Assembly (NCBI RefSeq): GCF_030035675.1
Contig: NC_084489.1
Location: 77,490,270-77,554,269, forward strand
DNA length: 64,000 bases
DNA from: Rhineura floridana
Taxonomy: Eukaryota; Chordata; Lepidosauria; Squamata; Rhineuridae
Direction: 5' to 3'
Below the pieces are notes generated by a model. That model searched no databases and had not been told where the DNA came from. It saw nothing but the letters and a program-made list of their open reading frames with translations. Shown here in pieces: positions 46,788 through 57,587 of the stretch. A program made the translations under genes and the position numbers. Every line of letters begins with the position of its first letter. The stretch's first letter is position 1.

Positions 46788-46837
46788 CCAATGGGAGACA
46801 GGCGGCCCATATGACGTCGGGGACACACCACCCGCCC
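46788..46837 (-). promoter_or_regulatory. INSIG1: Sterol-response module: CCAAT, CRE-like, SRE-like and GC box
   Basis: Within 50 bp lie CCAAT (46788-46792, an inverted NF-Y site relative to INSIG1), TGACGTCG (46812-46819, CREB/ATF-like), CACACCAC (46824-46831, matching the SRE core CACNCCAC) and CCCGCCC (46831-46837, Sp1). SREBP works with NF-Y and Sp1 or CREB at sterol-regulated promoters, and INSIG1 is a known SREBP target. The module sits about 270-310 bp above the inferred start. Confidence 0.6.
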
Positions 46838-47060
46838 TCTCTCAACTGACAGCTCGCGAACTGACAGGGCGGGAACGCCAGCCGCGCGAGGGGGGGGAAG
46901 CGGGGGATGAGGTGGCGCTTCGGAGGGCTGGAGGCATAACGCGCTCGCGACGTGCTGCGGTGGTGCGAGACGAGCACGGTCCGCACAGGACGTTCTATCC
47001 CCAACTGCCAGCTGGCCGGCTGGGGAGGGGCGCACCGGGCTTGTGTAAAAACACCACTTC

Positions 47061-47340
47061 CTCGCCCCCCCACCCCCGTTGTCTCCAGTTCAAAACTGCG
47101 TGAGACGTTGGTTTTGTTGCGTTTTTTTAAAAAATAAAACAATCCGTACCTAATCTTGCCTCCTTCAGGGAGTAAATGAGTTGGCTGTCTCGTATGTTCA
47201 CACAATAATCCTGTGAGGTAGGTTTCGAAACGAAAAGAGAAAGTGACTGCCTCATGATCACCTGATGAGCTTCGTAGCTTGGTTTGCGCTAGACGAGGTC
47301 TTCCTAGCTCTAGTCTTGAGGCTTTAAGCCAAGTGTGTGT
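47061..47340. other. Intergenic DNA upstream of INSIG1
   Basis: Nothing recognised beyond a poly-T/A run (47120-47137). 47205-47275 (CCTGTGAGGTAGG ... CACCTGATGAGC) may be a very old SINE remnant. Confidence 0.3.
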
Positions 47341-47344
47341 AGAA

Positions 47345-47545
47345 ACTTTGGCCCTCCAGATGTTGCTGAATTTTTAATAATAATTATAATAATAAAAATT
47401 AATTGTATATCCCTCCTTTCCTCCCGGAAGGAGCTCAGGGCAGCAGAACTACAACTCCCACCGGCCTCCAAAAGCATTGCGAATGGCCAGGGATGATGGG
47501 AGTTGTAGTTCAACAACATCTGGAGGGCCAAAGGTTCCCTACTGC
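47345..47545. mobile_element. Palindromic MITE interrupted by a LINE tail
   Basis: The left arm TTTGGCCCTCCAGATGTTGC and right arm CAACATCTGGAGGGCCAAAG are the ends of one palindrome. Between GTTGCTGAA and GAACTACAACTCCC sits about 80 bp of L2-like 3' tail (ATATCCCTCCTTTCCTCCCG, GGAGCTCAGGGCAGCA). Confidence 0.75.
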
Positions 47546-48072
47546 TGCTGTAACCACTACAACATCTCTCTGGCCTCCTTCACTCCCAAACTTAAAATAT
47601 TTTTCCCCAAAAAAGCTTCACCTTTCCCTTCCTGCCATTTGTCTATTCAAAATCGCCTTCCCCAAGCAGTTCTTCCCATGGAGAAGATGTCTTCATGTTA
47701 TATACATTGTTAGCAGTTTGTTTGGGTGTTGTTTTTAAACTTCTGGATTGGAGACTTTAAGTAATTGCATCTGATCTCCACAAAATTAAACAGTGCCCTC
47801 AGGAGAGATGACACAATCTGTTTGCAGGAGAAGTCTGAAGAGAACAGCATAATTCCCAATATTTCCTTTCCCCTCCCCACCCCCTTTGCTTTCCAATCCA
47901 TTTTTGGGAGGATGAATACAGATGACCATTTACCAAGTGATAACCTATCACGGTGGGCACACAACCATTTTGGACCTTCCTGATGGTACCTTGCGTGTGT
48001 GGAAAGTGTGCTGCAATGCAGCTCCTTTCTGCATCTCTTGGGTGACCTTACACCTCCCAGATCATAAGAGAG
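47546..48072. other. Intergenic DNA, nothing recognised
   Basis: No exon or clear repeat. 47640-47740 may be a very old LINE 3' remnant (AATCGCCTTCCCCAAGCAG), not supported strongly enough to call. Confidence 0.35.
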
Positions 48073-48277
48073 GCATCCACTGTTGTGGTTATATTCCTTC
48101 AAGGCAATTTCGATTTATGGCGACCCTATGAATCAGTGTCCTCCAATAGCATCTGTCATGAACCACCCTGTTCAGTTCTTGTAAGTTCAGGTCTCTGGCT
48201 TCCTTTATGGAATCAATCCACCTCTTGTTTGGTCGAGGGGGGAGCATCCATAACATACTTCTTTTCCACACCTGCAT
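48073..48277 (-). mobile_element. BovB LINE 3' end fragment
   Basis: On the minus strand the translation RWIDSIKEARDLNLQELNRV with VVHDRCYWRTLIHR matches the last part of BovB ORF2 seen at 7690-7780. It ends GGGTCGCCATAAATCG and a TTGAAGGAATATAACC tail. Confidence 0.85.
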
Positions 48278-48404
48278 TGTTTCAGAATTTGGGAGAGTGC
48301 AATGCTGTTGTATGTTGTGGCATGGGCTCCTAGGGATGTTTTTACCTAAGAGCCACAGGAAGAACCAAACTGCTGTGCTTACAATCTCAGGTACTGACAG
48401 AAGG

Positions 48405-48632
48405 GAGAGCCAGTGCAGTGCAGTGGTCAGAGTGTTGGACTGGGACCTGGGAGACCATAGTTTATATCCATGCTAGCAATGAAGCTCACTTGGTGACCTC
48501 CAGCCAGACTATCTCTCAGCCTATCCTACTTCACAGGGTTGTGAGGATAAAATCGGCAGAGAGAGAACCATATTTGTACACCGCCTTGAGCTCCTTGGAG
48601 GAAAGGTGGGATATAAATATAATAATACATGA
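48405..48632 (+). mobile_element. tRNA-derived SINE with L2-like tail
   Basis: GAGAGCCAGTGCAGTGCAGT head, TTGGACTGGGACCTGGGAGA, GAAGCTCACTTGGTGACC body, and tail CCGCCTTGAGCTCCTTGGAG with GGTGGGATATAAATA, like an L2 3' end. Confidence 0.8.
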
Positions 48633-48954
48633 CAATTTCATCCACTCTACTCCCCCATTTCCTCAGATTTCCTGAGGATTTCTGGTCCAGATGCAGATGC
48701 ATGGTAAAATTCTCACTAATGTAGTGAGGAGTGGCCAGTTGCACATGTGGTTGTATATCCATCATTTAGCACAAGTTCTGTACTTACCCATAGTTTAATA
48801 TGAACAGCAGCCAGTCCTGCAACTTGTTTTCAGTTCCAAGGTAGAAGGTTTCTTCATGCACCTTTTTTGGCAACCTGTGTTTTTAGTCATATTGCGACAG
48901 GCTATGTTCATGTACATGCCAGTGCCACATTTGGAAGTACAGTCTGACTAGAAG

Positions 48955-49030
48955 TGTGATCCTATGTATGTTTAACTGGGAGTAAGTCTAACTACAGTTA
49001 AACTTATTCCGGAGTAAATGTGCTTAGGTA
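48955..49030. repeat. Palindromic GCAATCC repeat, diverged
   Basis: GTGATCCTATGTATG, ACTGGGAGTAAGTCTAACTA and AAACTTATTCCGGAGTAAAT keep the foldback plan; the right arm is shortened. Confidence 0.5.
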
Positions 49031-49824
49031 GTTTCTAGAAAAGCCTGAGTTTTTTTAAAAAATTAACCAGTGTTCTTTGTATTAGAACATATGACACAGT
49101 GGCAAGGAGCGGGTGAAAGCTTTTTTGTGCAGTAGGTATTGCTAAATACAAGGACTTAGGAAATTAGTATTAATTCCCCCACGCCCCCCATTCAGTAGCC
49201 CATCTTATGTCTGTTTTTTTCCTCCTGTCACACATATGGATTGCATTGGCATCCAGAATTTTGGGACACAACACAAATAGTTGGACTGGTTCCCAGCTGT
49301 TTTGAGGACACAGGAATTCTGAACAATTATAGTTCAGGAGCTGGATTTAGATTTCCCATTTCTTCCTTAAATTCTCATCAGACAGGAAATCAGTTGAGAC
49401 ATGACATTGTTAGGAAACAACACCTTTCCAAGATCAGAAATATTAGAAAGTATTGGTATGCAAAACTAAACGTGACTGTAAAAGCATCAATTCTGGGCAA
49501 AGTTCAGCTCAGTTTTTTCATTTCAGCGAGCCCTGGATGAAGCAACAGGGAAAGCTTGCCAAAGAGCACTAAAAGGGGCAGACCATTTATCTGTTAGAAT
49601 TCAGAATTCAACCAACTTAGGCATTGGTGACTCTTGTACATGTGTCACTGCAGTTCATTCCTGTCCTCCAGCAGGTTTCATGGTAATTATAATACTTTCT
49701 GTCTCTCAAGTCAAGTGCAAGGAAGTTTTTTTCATGAATACTTTTTGTTGAAATTCTTGATAATCTAAAATAAATTTGACACTTCCTCTCATTTAAAAGT
49801 ACACAGTGGTGCGATACAGATTAT
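49031..49824. other. Intergenic DNA, nothing recognised
   Basis: No feature supported in this stretch. Confidence 0.35.
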
Positions 49825-49945
49825 GGGTTGTATCCATTGTTAAGTCAGAGTAGGCCCATTGAAATGAATTCAGATGACTAACTTAGGTCCATTCATTTCA
49901 ATGGATCTATGCTGAGTAGAACTTAGTTGGCTACAACCCTATCAT
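49825..49945. repeat. Palindromic repeat
   Basis: GGGTTGTATCCATTGTTAAG...CCATTGAAATGAATT pairs with AATGGATCTATGCTGAGTAG...GGCTACAACCC. It is the family of 5124-5212 with well-kept ends. Confidence 0.65.
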
Positions 49946-50639
49946 TTTGTCACAATGCTACCACCACATGTCTTCATCTGATGTGTGAGAAAATCCTCAC
50001 AGAACTGTACAGACAACCCCCCTCCCCCAAGTGGAAGAGTTCATCTTGAGGTACATTGGTGACAAATCAGCTTAAATTCTCTTTGAGAGACCCCCAGATA
50101 TGCTAGAAATAGAGTTTTTTTCTCATTTAATCAGTAGGAATATGGCAGCTCTATACTAAATTATGGTTCTTCTGAGCTATTAGATCTCTTCCACTGGTAC
50201 CAATATAAGTACATGAGATTTAGGGTTGCCAGCCAGTCAAACCTTTAAAGGCTGAACCACAATTTTACTGTCCTTCCCAGAAATACAAGATAACAAAGCC
50301 AGGCGGGAGTCCAGTTGTGCCATGTTTTGGGGTGGGTGATGCCTGTCTTTGTGGGTATACTGTACTATTAATGGTGCCTACTTTTATGACTGAATAGCTA
50401 TGTACTGTGCTACTGCACAAAAATCTGCGGCTTTACTAGAGGCATCTGGAAGTAACTGGTACAATTTTGCAACATCCATTTTGCAAGATAGTATGTGTGT
50501 GTGTTAGCCTCCCAGATACCACTTGGAAGTGCAAAGTCACAATCCCAAGCAAAACCTAACCTCCTCAGGGTCAGACAGATCAACAGCTTCAGCTTGGATG
50601 GCACAATAGCAACATCTAGCTAAAACTGGACCTGAAGGA
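49946..50639. other. Intergenic DNA, nothing recognised
   Basis: No feature supported in this stretch. Confidence 0.35.
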
Positions 50640-50905
50640 GTGCCTTCTCTCATATAGATCTGCCCAGGTGAGAAGATCTGCAGGGGAGACCCTGTTGGCT
50701 GTTCCACCACTATGTGAACTTTGTGGTGTAATGATGCATGAGAGGACCATTTCTGTAGTGGCTCTCAGATTGTGCCATGCCTCTCCAAAGTGCATCTGGC
50801 CTCGTCACTATACACATTTTGGCAAAAGGTCAAAACACATCTTTTTGCACAGGCTTTTGGGAATGGAGGACCGTTACATGGTTCAGTCTTACTGAGCTGT
50901 ATATA
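50640..50905 (+). mobile_element. L2-type LINE C-terminal relic
   Basis: The translation keeps traces of the L2 end: GETLLAVPPLCE, then a TISVVALRLCHAS remnant of FSVVAPxLWNxLP, and KRSKHIFLHRLLG for RRQVKTFLFxQAFG. Confidence 0.6.
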
Positions 50906-51024
50906 ACCCATCCTGGAACTGCACAGTGAAGTATGGGCTGTAAATGCCAGTAAATTAATCTGTCCACAAGCAAACAGCAGTGATGGCTTTACCCCTGTAT
51001 GGTAGGTGTTACTTTCCTCCTCTA

Positions 51025-51120
51025 AGGCTGCAATCCAATACATGTCTACTCAAGTCATAAGCTACATTGGGTTCAATGGGACTTACTCCCAGGTAAGTGT
51101 GTATTATATTGCAGCCTTAA
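51025..51120. repeat. Palindromic GCAATCC repeat
   Basis: AAGGCTGCAATCCAATACAT at the left pairs with GTGTATTATATTGCAGCCTT at the right; ATTGGGTTCAATGGGACTTA forms the core. Confidence 0.7.
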
Positions 51121-51274
51121 TCAAGGATGTTAGGTCTTACTAGTGAGTTAAGTCAGCACAGAATGGATTTCTTGTAAATGACTCTATGTTCCCACCTAAG
51201 TTTCATTTCCCACTCCTTGAATGTGTTTCACTTGCTCAGTCAGCTGCTATTCTTTTATTTGCTTATCCCTTATC

Positions 51275-51390
51275 CAGAGCTTGGAAAAGTTACTGTTTTG
51301 AACTACAACTCCCATCAGCCCAATCCAGTGGCCATGGTGGCTGGGGCTGATGGGAGCTGTAGTTCAAAAAAGTAACTTTTCCAAGCTCTG
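51275..51390. mobile_element. Palindromic hAT MITE, intact ends
   Basis: A 116-bp element with ends CAGAGCTTGGAAAAGTTAC and GTAACTTTTCCAAGCTCTG, flanked by a perfect 8-bp duplication CCCTTATC (51267-51274 and 51391-51398). Same family as 1098-1215, but with intact termini. Confidence 0.9.
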
Positions 51391-51534
51391 CCCTTATCTC
51401 GCTCAGCCTAACACTGGAAGGAAGCCAATAGGCTTGGATGAATCTTCATGCCCTTATTTTTCAGCCAAATACTATGGAAAACCTGGGAGAAAATGTGCCT
51501 TTACATCTTAGGTTGTAAAAAGTTGTGAGTTTAT

Positions 51535-52045
51535 TTATTTTATTTTATTTATTCAGCTTATATCCCGCCTGACTAGCAAACAGCTCTCTGGGCGGCAAAC
51601 ATAGCAACATATACAATAATAAAATTACAAAGTCAGTATAACAAATATAAAAATACACCATCTAAAATAGAAATTACAGCATTTACATAAATAACTTAAA
51701 TTAAAATGCCTCAGAGAAGAGAAAGGTTTTAACCTGGCGCCGAAAGGATAATAGTGTCGGCGCCAGGCGTACCTCCTCGGGGAGACTATTCCACAATTCG
51801 GGGGCCACCACTGAGAAGGCCCTAGATCTTGTTACTAGCCTCCGGGCCTCCCTATGGGTCGGGACCCAGAGGAGGGCCTTCGTAGTAGACCGTAGTGTAC
51901 GAGCCGGTTCGTAATGGGAGAGGCGTTCCTGCAGGTATCGTGGTCCCGCACCGTATAAGGCTTTATAGGTTAAAACCAACACTTTGAATCTGGCCCGGTA
52001 GCATATTGGAAGCCAGTGCAAGCGAGCCAGAACAGTTATGTCACT
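51535..52045 (-). mobile_element. L2-type LINE 3' end
   Basis: The minus-strand ORF portion (about 52045-51701) keeps VLARLHWLPICYRARFKVLV, ALYGAGPRYLQERLSHYEPA and AFSVVAPELWNSLPEEVRLA intact up to VKTFLFSEAF. The 3' UTR holds GGCGGGATATAAGCTGAATA and an AAATAAAATAAAATAAATAA tail. It is 5'-truncated and fairly young judged by the open frame. Confidence 0.88.
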
Positions 52046-52315
52046 GCTATGTGTAGAGGGTGCATTACTTTTGGTTGCCATTGGCAAGGAACTGCAGTGT
52101 CTTATTATTATGGCCGTAGGGATCAGGGCAGTTACTATCAATTGCACATAGACAGATGGGCTGGAAACTGTTCCTAGGAGAATTGTAGCTTTAAAAAGGC
52201 ACATAAAATGATATAGGGGAGATGTGGGAAGAGGTGGATCTGAAATTAAGAAACGTATAACATTAAATCAGAATTACTTCCTCTCCTTAACAGCCCCACA
52301 TCTTGCTGCCTAACA

Positions 52316-52719
52316 CAATGGTTCCCCAATGTTTTTCCCCATGGACCACTTGAAAATTGCTGAGTGTCTTGGCAGACAATGACTTTTCCGCTTGTTGCAG
52401 CAATTGTAATGCACTGTGCTAGATTCTGTATGATTTTTAATTGTATTTTCATAGCTTCCTTTATTTCTTATTTTGTATTTTATTGTATTACAATTTGAAT
52501 CCTATAGAATACAATATAAAACACAATCGTAAATAAAAATACACTATATAAAAATTAAAAGAAGCAAGAACAGTACAATTAAAAATCAACATGAATACTT
52601 AATGCACTGTTCTCTTGCTATTCACTGCTACGTCCGCCGTCTGCACAGACACACCATGGGTCACCTGAATGAAGCTTGTGGATCACTGGTGGTCAAAGGC
52701 TACACTTTGGGAACTCCTG
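52316..52719. mobile_element. hAT-type element, 404 bp
   Basis: The left end CAATGGTTCCCCAATG and the reverse-complemented right end CAGGAGTTCCCAAAGTG are inverted repeats. The flanking 8-bp duplication is GCCTAACA (52308-52315) and GCCTATCA (52720-52727), 7 of 8 matching. The interior matches 29180-29541 (GCAATTGTAATGCACTGTGC / GCAATTGTAGCACACTATGC). Confidence 0.75.
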
Positions 52720-53120
52720 GCCTATCACTTTCTATAACTATCATCTTTGCCTCCCATCCTTTCTTTTCACTGTGTGCTGGGGGCTTAATGTATTCCTTTT
52801 GCTAGATAGCATCCTGTGTATTTTGGATTGGGAGGAAAGTTACTTTTTTGAGTGTGGTGCTTTTTCAGTCTTTGATTGGTATCTTTACTCTTTACAACAT
52901 TACATTTTTGTTATCTAACTTAGTTAGAGTTTCATATAAGTTTGTCTGCTACTGTATTCATTTTATACTCACTTTACCCTTGAATAAACAGTTTCTCTTT
53001 TTTAGAAGGATTGCCTGCCTTGGAATATTCAGAGGGCTGTATTCTACTCAGAACAGAAATTAATGAACCTAACTTAGTTATTTCTATCAAGTTCAGTGGG
53101 TCTACTCTGAGTAAGACTAG

Positions 53121-53580
53121 CAAGGCCGGCGGCAAGCATGCCCGGACACTTGGGCACTAGCCTTCTCCGGGCCCCGGCACCTGCACACATGCCCCACTTA
53201 CCTTTCCCCTGAAGTGAATTCTGGCCTTGCTGTGTGCGCATGCATGCCATCAACCAAAATGGCAGCCAAGGCATCAGCTCCTTAGGGAAGCCTCGGCCAC
53301 CATCTTGGTTGATGGCAGGCATGTGCCTGCAGCATGGCATTTACTTCAAGGGAAAGGTAGATGGGGCGTGCAGACGGATGTTGCGGGCCTGCGCGGTAGT
53401 AGGGGGAGTCCCTGGGAGCTCCCTCTCTGCAATCCACAGCAGGGTCAGGAGCCAATGCTGCCCTGGATCATGGAAAGCAGCGCTACCCACCCACCCTAAG
53501 GAGGGGCTCTTGGGGGGACCTTTGGGGCCCAGGGTCCCTTGGGCAGGGCCTGACCTGGCCACCCTCTGGTGCTGGCCCTG
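53121..53580. mobile_element. hAT-like foldback element, 460 bp, CpG-rich
   Basis: Ends CAAGGCCGGC and GCTGGCCCTG are inverted repeats (8 of 10). The flanking 8-bp duplication is AAGACTAG (53113-53120) and AGGACTAG (53581-53588). Inner arms also fold: CACTTACCTTTCCCCTGAAGT near 53194 against ACTTCAAGGGAAAGGTAG near 53342, and CATGCCATCAACCAAAATGG against CATCTTGGTTGATGGCAGG. Confidence 0.7.
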
Positions 53581-53819
53581 AGGACTAGTATTGAATACTA
53601 CCCAACATTTCTGGCCTAGAGCCATGTACGTTTCAACCCATTGGTTCCCTGCTGCTTTTACAGTATTATTTAGCAAGACTGGTGGTGAGGTTGAAAGGCC
53701 TCTACTAGATAAGATAAGGATGGATGGGCCACATTCTGTTCCTGTTTACCATCTTACTTTACTGTCTGTATATATAAATATGTAGTGACACCTACCCTGT
53801 AGTGCCAGTGTGAAAATGT

Positions 53820-55140
53820 TAGCTAACGGAACAGTCCTAAGTTTAAGCAACCAGTGTAATTTACACCAGGGTAAATTATGGTGGTATAATTTACCCCTCT
53901 TCCAAACACCATTTAGGAGTGGGTCTACTGCTGGCTGAGTCTGGCAGAGGGAAAACAAGTCTTTAAAATAGAGTTTGACTTACACCACTCTTTTTGCTGG
54001 GGTAAGTTCTGCCAGGTTGCCAAGTCACATAAATAAGCTGAAAGAGGTTTGTATAGGTGTAAGACTTTCCTTGCCCCATTGTGCCATGGACCCACAACGC
54101 TCCATTTGGGAGACTTTTGCTGGTGTAAGTTCCACTGGCTTAAATTTCACTAGCTGAGTCAATGAAGGAGTTATACCGGCATAGCTCCAGCTCAGCTGTG
54201 ACAATCCAAGGTCCACCTGTTCCAAACTCACTTATCTTAGTGGAACTTGGTTTGGATTGCACTGTTAATCATTTTCCTTTGCGGAAAAAGTAATCCCAGG
54301 GCAGGGCCTAAATTGGAGAAGTGTGTTGATTCAACACAGTGAGATCCTTGATTCATGGTGGCATGCACAGCTTTGGCCTTTAAGTGACTTTAACTGGTAT
54401 CCCTGATGTGGTGCCCATGGGCATCATGGCATTCTTGAAACAGTGCTGAGGTGCCACAGATTTCTGCTGCCTCCCACCATGACTTTTCCATTGAATTGCA
54501 TGGTGGGGAAGGTGCACCTCTGAAAATGGCTGGTGGTAGGGGGATAATCCACTCCGTACCAACGACCCTTGGGAAGGTATTTCAAAGAGGGGAAGAGCAA
54601 TCCAGTTTAGGAGAAGCCAGTGTAAGTTGTGCTGGAGCAAGAGAAGCTGGCGTAAAGTTCCACTATATCCAATTGCCATTCCAAAGCCTCTGGGTTGGCT
54701 GAACGCCAGATCAGCCAGGAGCTGCATGCAGCGACCAGAAAGTGAAGGCCTGCTCTCCCAAATACCTCTACCATTGACTTCTATTGCAATTATTTTCTTA
54801 GACTGACCTTTTGCCTGGATTGGGACTTGCAGGAGCGCTCCAAACATGAGTTGGATGTGGTCTGTCCCCTCACCTCAGCCCCTCCCCTGGCACCCCCCCA
54901 GAACACCCCTTTTTGACTTTATGCCGGCTTAAACTAGGTCCACTTGTGCCGATCTTAGCTGAGCTGGCTGGGTCCTGGCTCAGTTGGGCTGGCCCGGCTG
55001 AGCCCCCACTGAGCCAGGCTAAGGAACTTACACCAGCATAGCCTGGCTGAGCTGGGACCCAGCCTGCTCAGCTGGAGATCTACCACATCCAACTCCCCTC
55101 AGCTCAGCATAAATGCAAATTGGATTGCACCCTTAGTGCT
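53820..55140. repeat. Mosaic of palindromic non-autonomous elements
   Basis: Several foldback ends occur: GTTTGGATTGCACTGTTAATC near 54250 and AATTGGATTGCACCCTTAG at 55117-55135. The right half is dominated by GCTCAGC/GCTGAGC motifs on both strands. A related left end CTAAGGGCGCAATCCAAC with the same GCTCAGCCAGG interior lies at 61976. Internal borders cannot be fixed by eye. Confidence 0.5.
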
Positions 55141-55239
55141 ACAACAGAAAAGGCCTGTTTCCATAACATTTCCAAATGACTATCCACTGGCTGTGGTGTG
55201 GCCAGCAGAGTCTCCTGTGAAAAATGCAAAGATCAGTGT

Positions 55240-56190
55240 GACCTATAGTAGAGGAGGAGATCTGCTTAGGGCTTGATATGTCAATAATAAAACCTTGAAT
55301 TTGGCTTGGTCACACATAGGCAGCCAAGACTGATCCCTAGGCACAGGTGTTATATGTATATGGCAAGATGTACCACTCAATGCAGTGTTCTGCACTAGCC
55401 GCAGCTTCCAAACCAAGCACAATGGAAGTCCTACACAGAGTACATTACACCAAACTAAATGTGAGATTACCGATGCATGAATCACAGTGGAGAGGTTATC
55501 ACTTGCCCAGGAATGTGTGTAGCTGTCATATCACCAAAACTGATAATGAGCACTCCATGCCAGAGAGGTTACTTGGCCCTCTAATGACAACAATGGATCT
55601 AGGAGTACTCCCCGAGTACATAAGTGCTCCATCAGAGGCAGTGCAACCCATCCAGAACAAGCAAGCATCCCAATTCCCAGACGCAGGGACTACTCACTCA
55701 TGGGGTCTCTGTCTTATCAGGATTCATTATTAGTTTATTAGCCCTCATTGCACCCGCTGCTGTGTAGGGGCACTTGTTCAGGACACACACAGTCCTTCCT
55801 GACTCAGACATTACAGAGAAATAGAACTGTCATCTATGTATTGGTGAGACTTTGCTCCAGATCTCCCAATGACCATTCCCAAAGGCTGCATATAGATGTT
55901 AAATACTGTTGGGGACAATATAGTGTCTTGTAGTGTCCTGCTGTTGAACTGTCAGGGGGCTGAGGCATAGTCACCAAATGCCATCCATTTTGAACTCCAG
56001 ACTCGGTCGTGGAGGTCATTTACTGCTTGGTTTCTGAAAGCTGCAAGCTATGATTCATTGTCCCCTGTTGGCCTTAATTACTCATATGTTCTCTGAGCAT
56101 AACCCTTCCTGCTGGAAACCATCTAAGGCCTCTCACCTCACTGAACTGAGTAGCCACCTCCCTGAACATGGTTGACTAATACCCCCTGAA
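55240..56190 (-). mobile_element. Old L2-type LINE relic
   Basis: The minus-strand frame at 55485-55243 keeps VISHLVWCNVLCVGLPLCLV (for VTSxLDYCNALYVGLPLKT) and AKFKVLLLTYQAL. Further right, 55590-55950 aligns by DNA with 58340-58690 of the better copy. It has many breaks. Confidence 0.7.
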
Positions 56191-56479
56191 ATTTAAAGCT
56201 TTCTCCAGCTGCTGTCTAACACCCATGCACACTTGAATCAGTCGGCACACAAGAAGCCTGATCAGACTGAGATGTAATTATAAACAAGGCTTTGTTCTCT
56301 GTATGCAATTGTAGGTACTTACATTAAGACCCCAGTTGTGCAACTGGCAATGTAGACAATACTGAGGAATATCAATCAGTGGCTTGATTGATATAAGGCA
56401 AAGGCAGCATCCTAGTCAAAAGGTACTGAGCATATTCACACAAACAATCTTGTTTTATTGATTGGTTTTTTTTTATCCA

Positions 56480-56690
56480 TCTTCCTCCAAGGAGTTTAGA
56501 TTACTGTCTATGATCTGCTCCCCTCAGTTTATCTTCACAGCAATCCTACAGTAAGGCTGAGAGAGTAACTGGTCCAACTCCAAGGTTACCCAAGTAAGCT
56601 TCCTAGCTGAGTAAGGATTTTAAGCTCTGGCAATCACACCATACCACACTATCTTCCTCACACTACACCACACAAATGACTTAATTAGGC
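56480..56690 (-). mobile_element. Old tRNA-derived SINE
   Basis: The reversed body CAGCAATCCTACAGTAAGGCTGAGAGAG with AAGGTTACCCAAGTAAGCTTC, and a head remnant near ACACCATACCACACTATC. Confidence 0.6.
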
Positions 56691-57587
56691 TCTGCAATAA
56701 ACCTTGACGTACAAGTTTTAAATTGTTTTCAGCAGCACACACCCCAGTGTCTGGAAGCAAGCATTCTTTGCCCTTAATAACAACTTGGCATTTAAAACCA
56801 ATAGTTAATTGTTATCCGTTGCTGCTGCTGTTGTTTTCAATGTATTGGACTGTATACTTAACCCTATCCTCAGTTCATTTCCAATTGGTTTTTTTTTCAG
56901 AGAACAAAGCAAAACATTAGAAAGACGGTTTTGTCTGTGCATCTGTGCAAATTTCTCTCATGACTCCTGTATCATTAGCTCATCACCATCCCACATATAT
57001 AGCTGTGAATGAGAAAAGCTGCTTCTGCTGTATTTGTCAACATCCTCGAAGTTCAAACGTTATTAGCAGTCAGCAAAGCTGCTCTAGCAAAATCTTGAAA
57101 CTGCTCTCTCCACGTGACAGTGGATCCCTGATCTTTCAGGTCATCTTGACTGGCAGCGTGGCTTGCTAACCCTTTTGCAAGACACAGGAGAGTCACTTTA
57201 AGTTGTCAGTTCCCTCAGGGTGAAATGAGATATTCCAGTCCAAGAATCCACACTCAGGAGATAATTAGTTTGTCAGAAACAGAAGACTGGTCTATTTAAA
57301 TATCTTAAGAAAGCTGCGGCATCTCCAAAACTGCCAGTCTTAAGAATGGCTGCTGTGGTGCCCAAACGCATCAATCCAGGACCCAATATTTATCTTATAA
57401 GGAACACTGATGAATCTAGTGCCAGTTTGTAGAGATCATCTCCTTGTATCATAAAATATCCAATCTTATGTTACAGGGGCCTGACCCCAAGTGAGACAAC
57501 ATATTACAGCCAATACAATTGCAGTTTTCTATGATGGTTCATATCAATTCTTCCATTGTACAGAATTATGAAGTGCATAGCTGGCAT
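56691..57587. other. Intergenic DNA, nothing recognised
   Basis: No coding exon or repeat identified. Confidence 0.35.

Larger units (their letters stand above)
46330..47060. promoter_or_regulatory. INSIG1: INSIG1 CpG-island promoter region
   Basis: A GC- and CpG-rich island covering the inferred first exon and upstream region. Plain 60-200-codon ORFs on both strands here are composition artefacts. No divergently transcribed coding exon was recognised. Confidence 0.8.

Noticed and set aside
46576-47205. 209-codon minus-strand ORF over the INSIG1 promoter
   Set aside because: It covers the CCAAT/SRE cluster and the TATA region, has no homology visible and is not needed by the INSIG1 model. 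Composition artefact.
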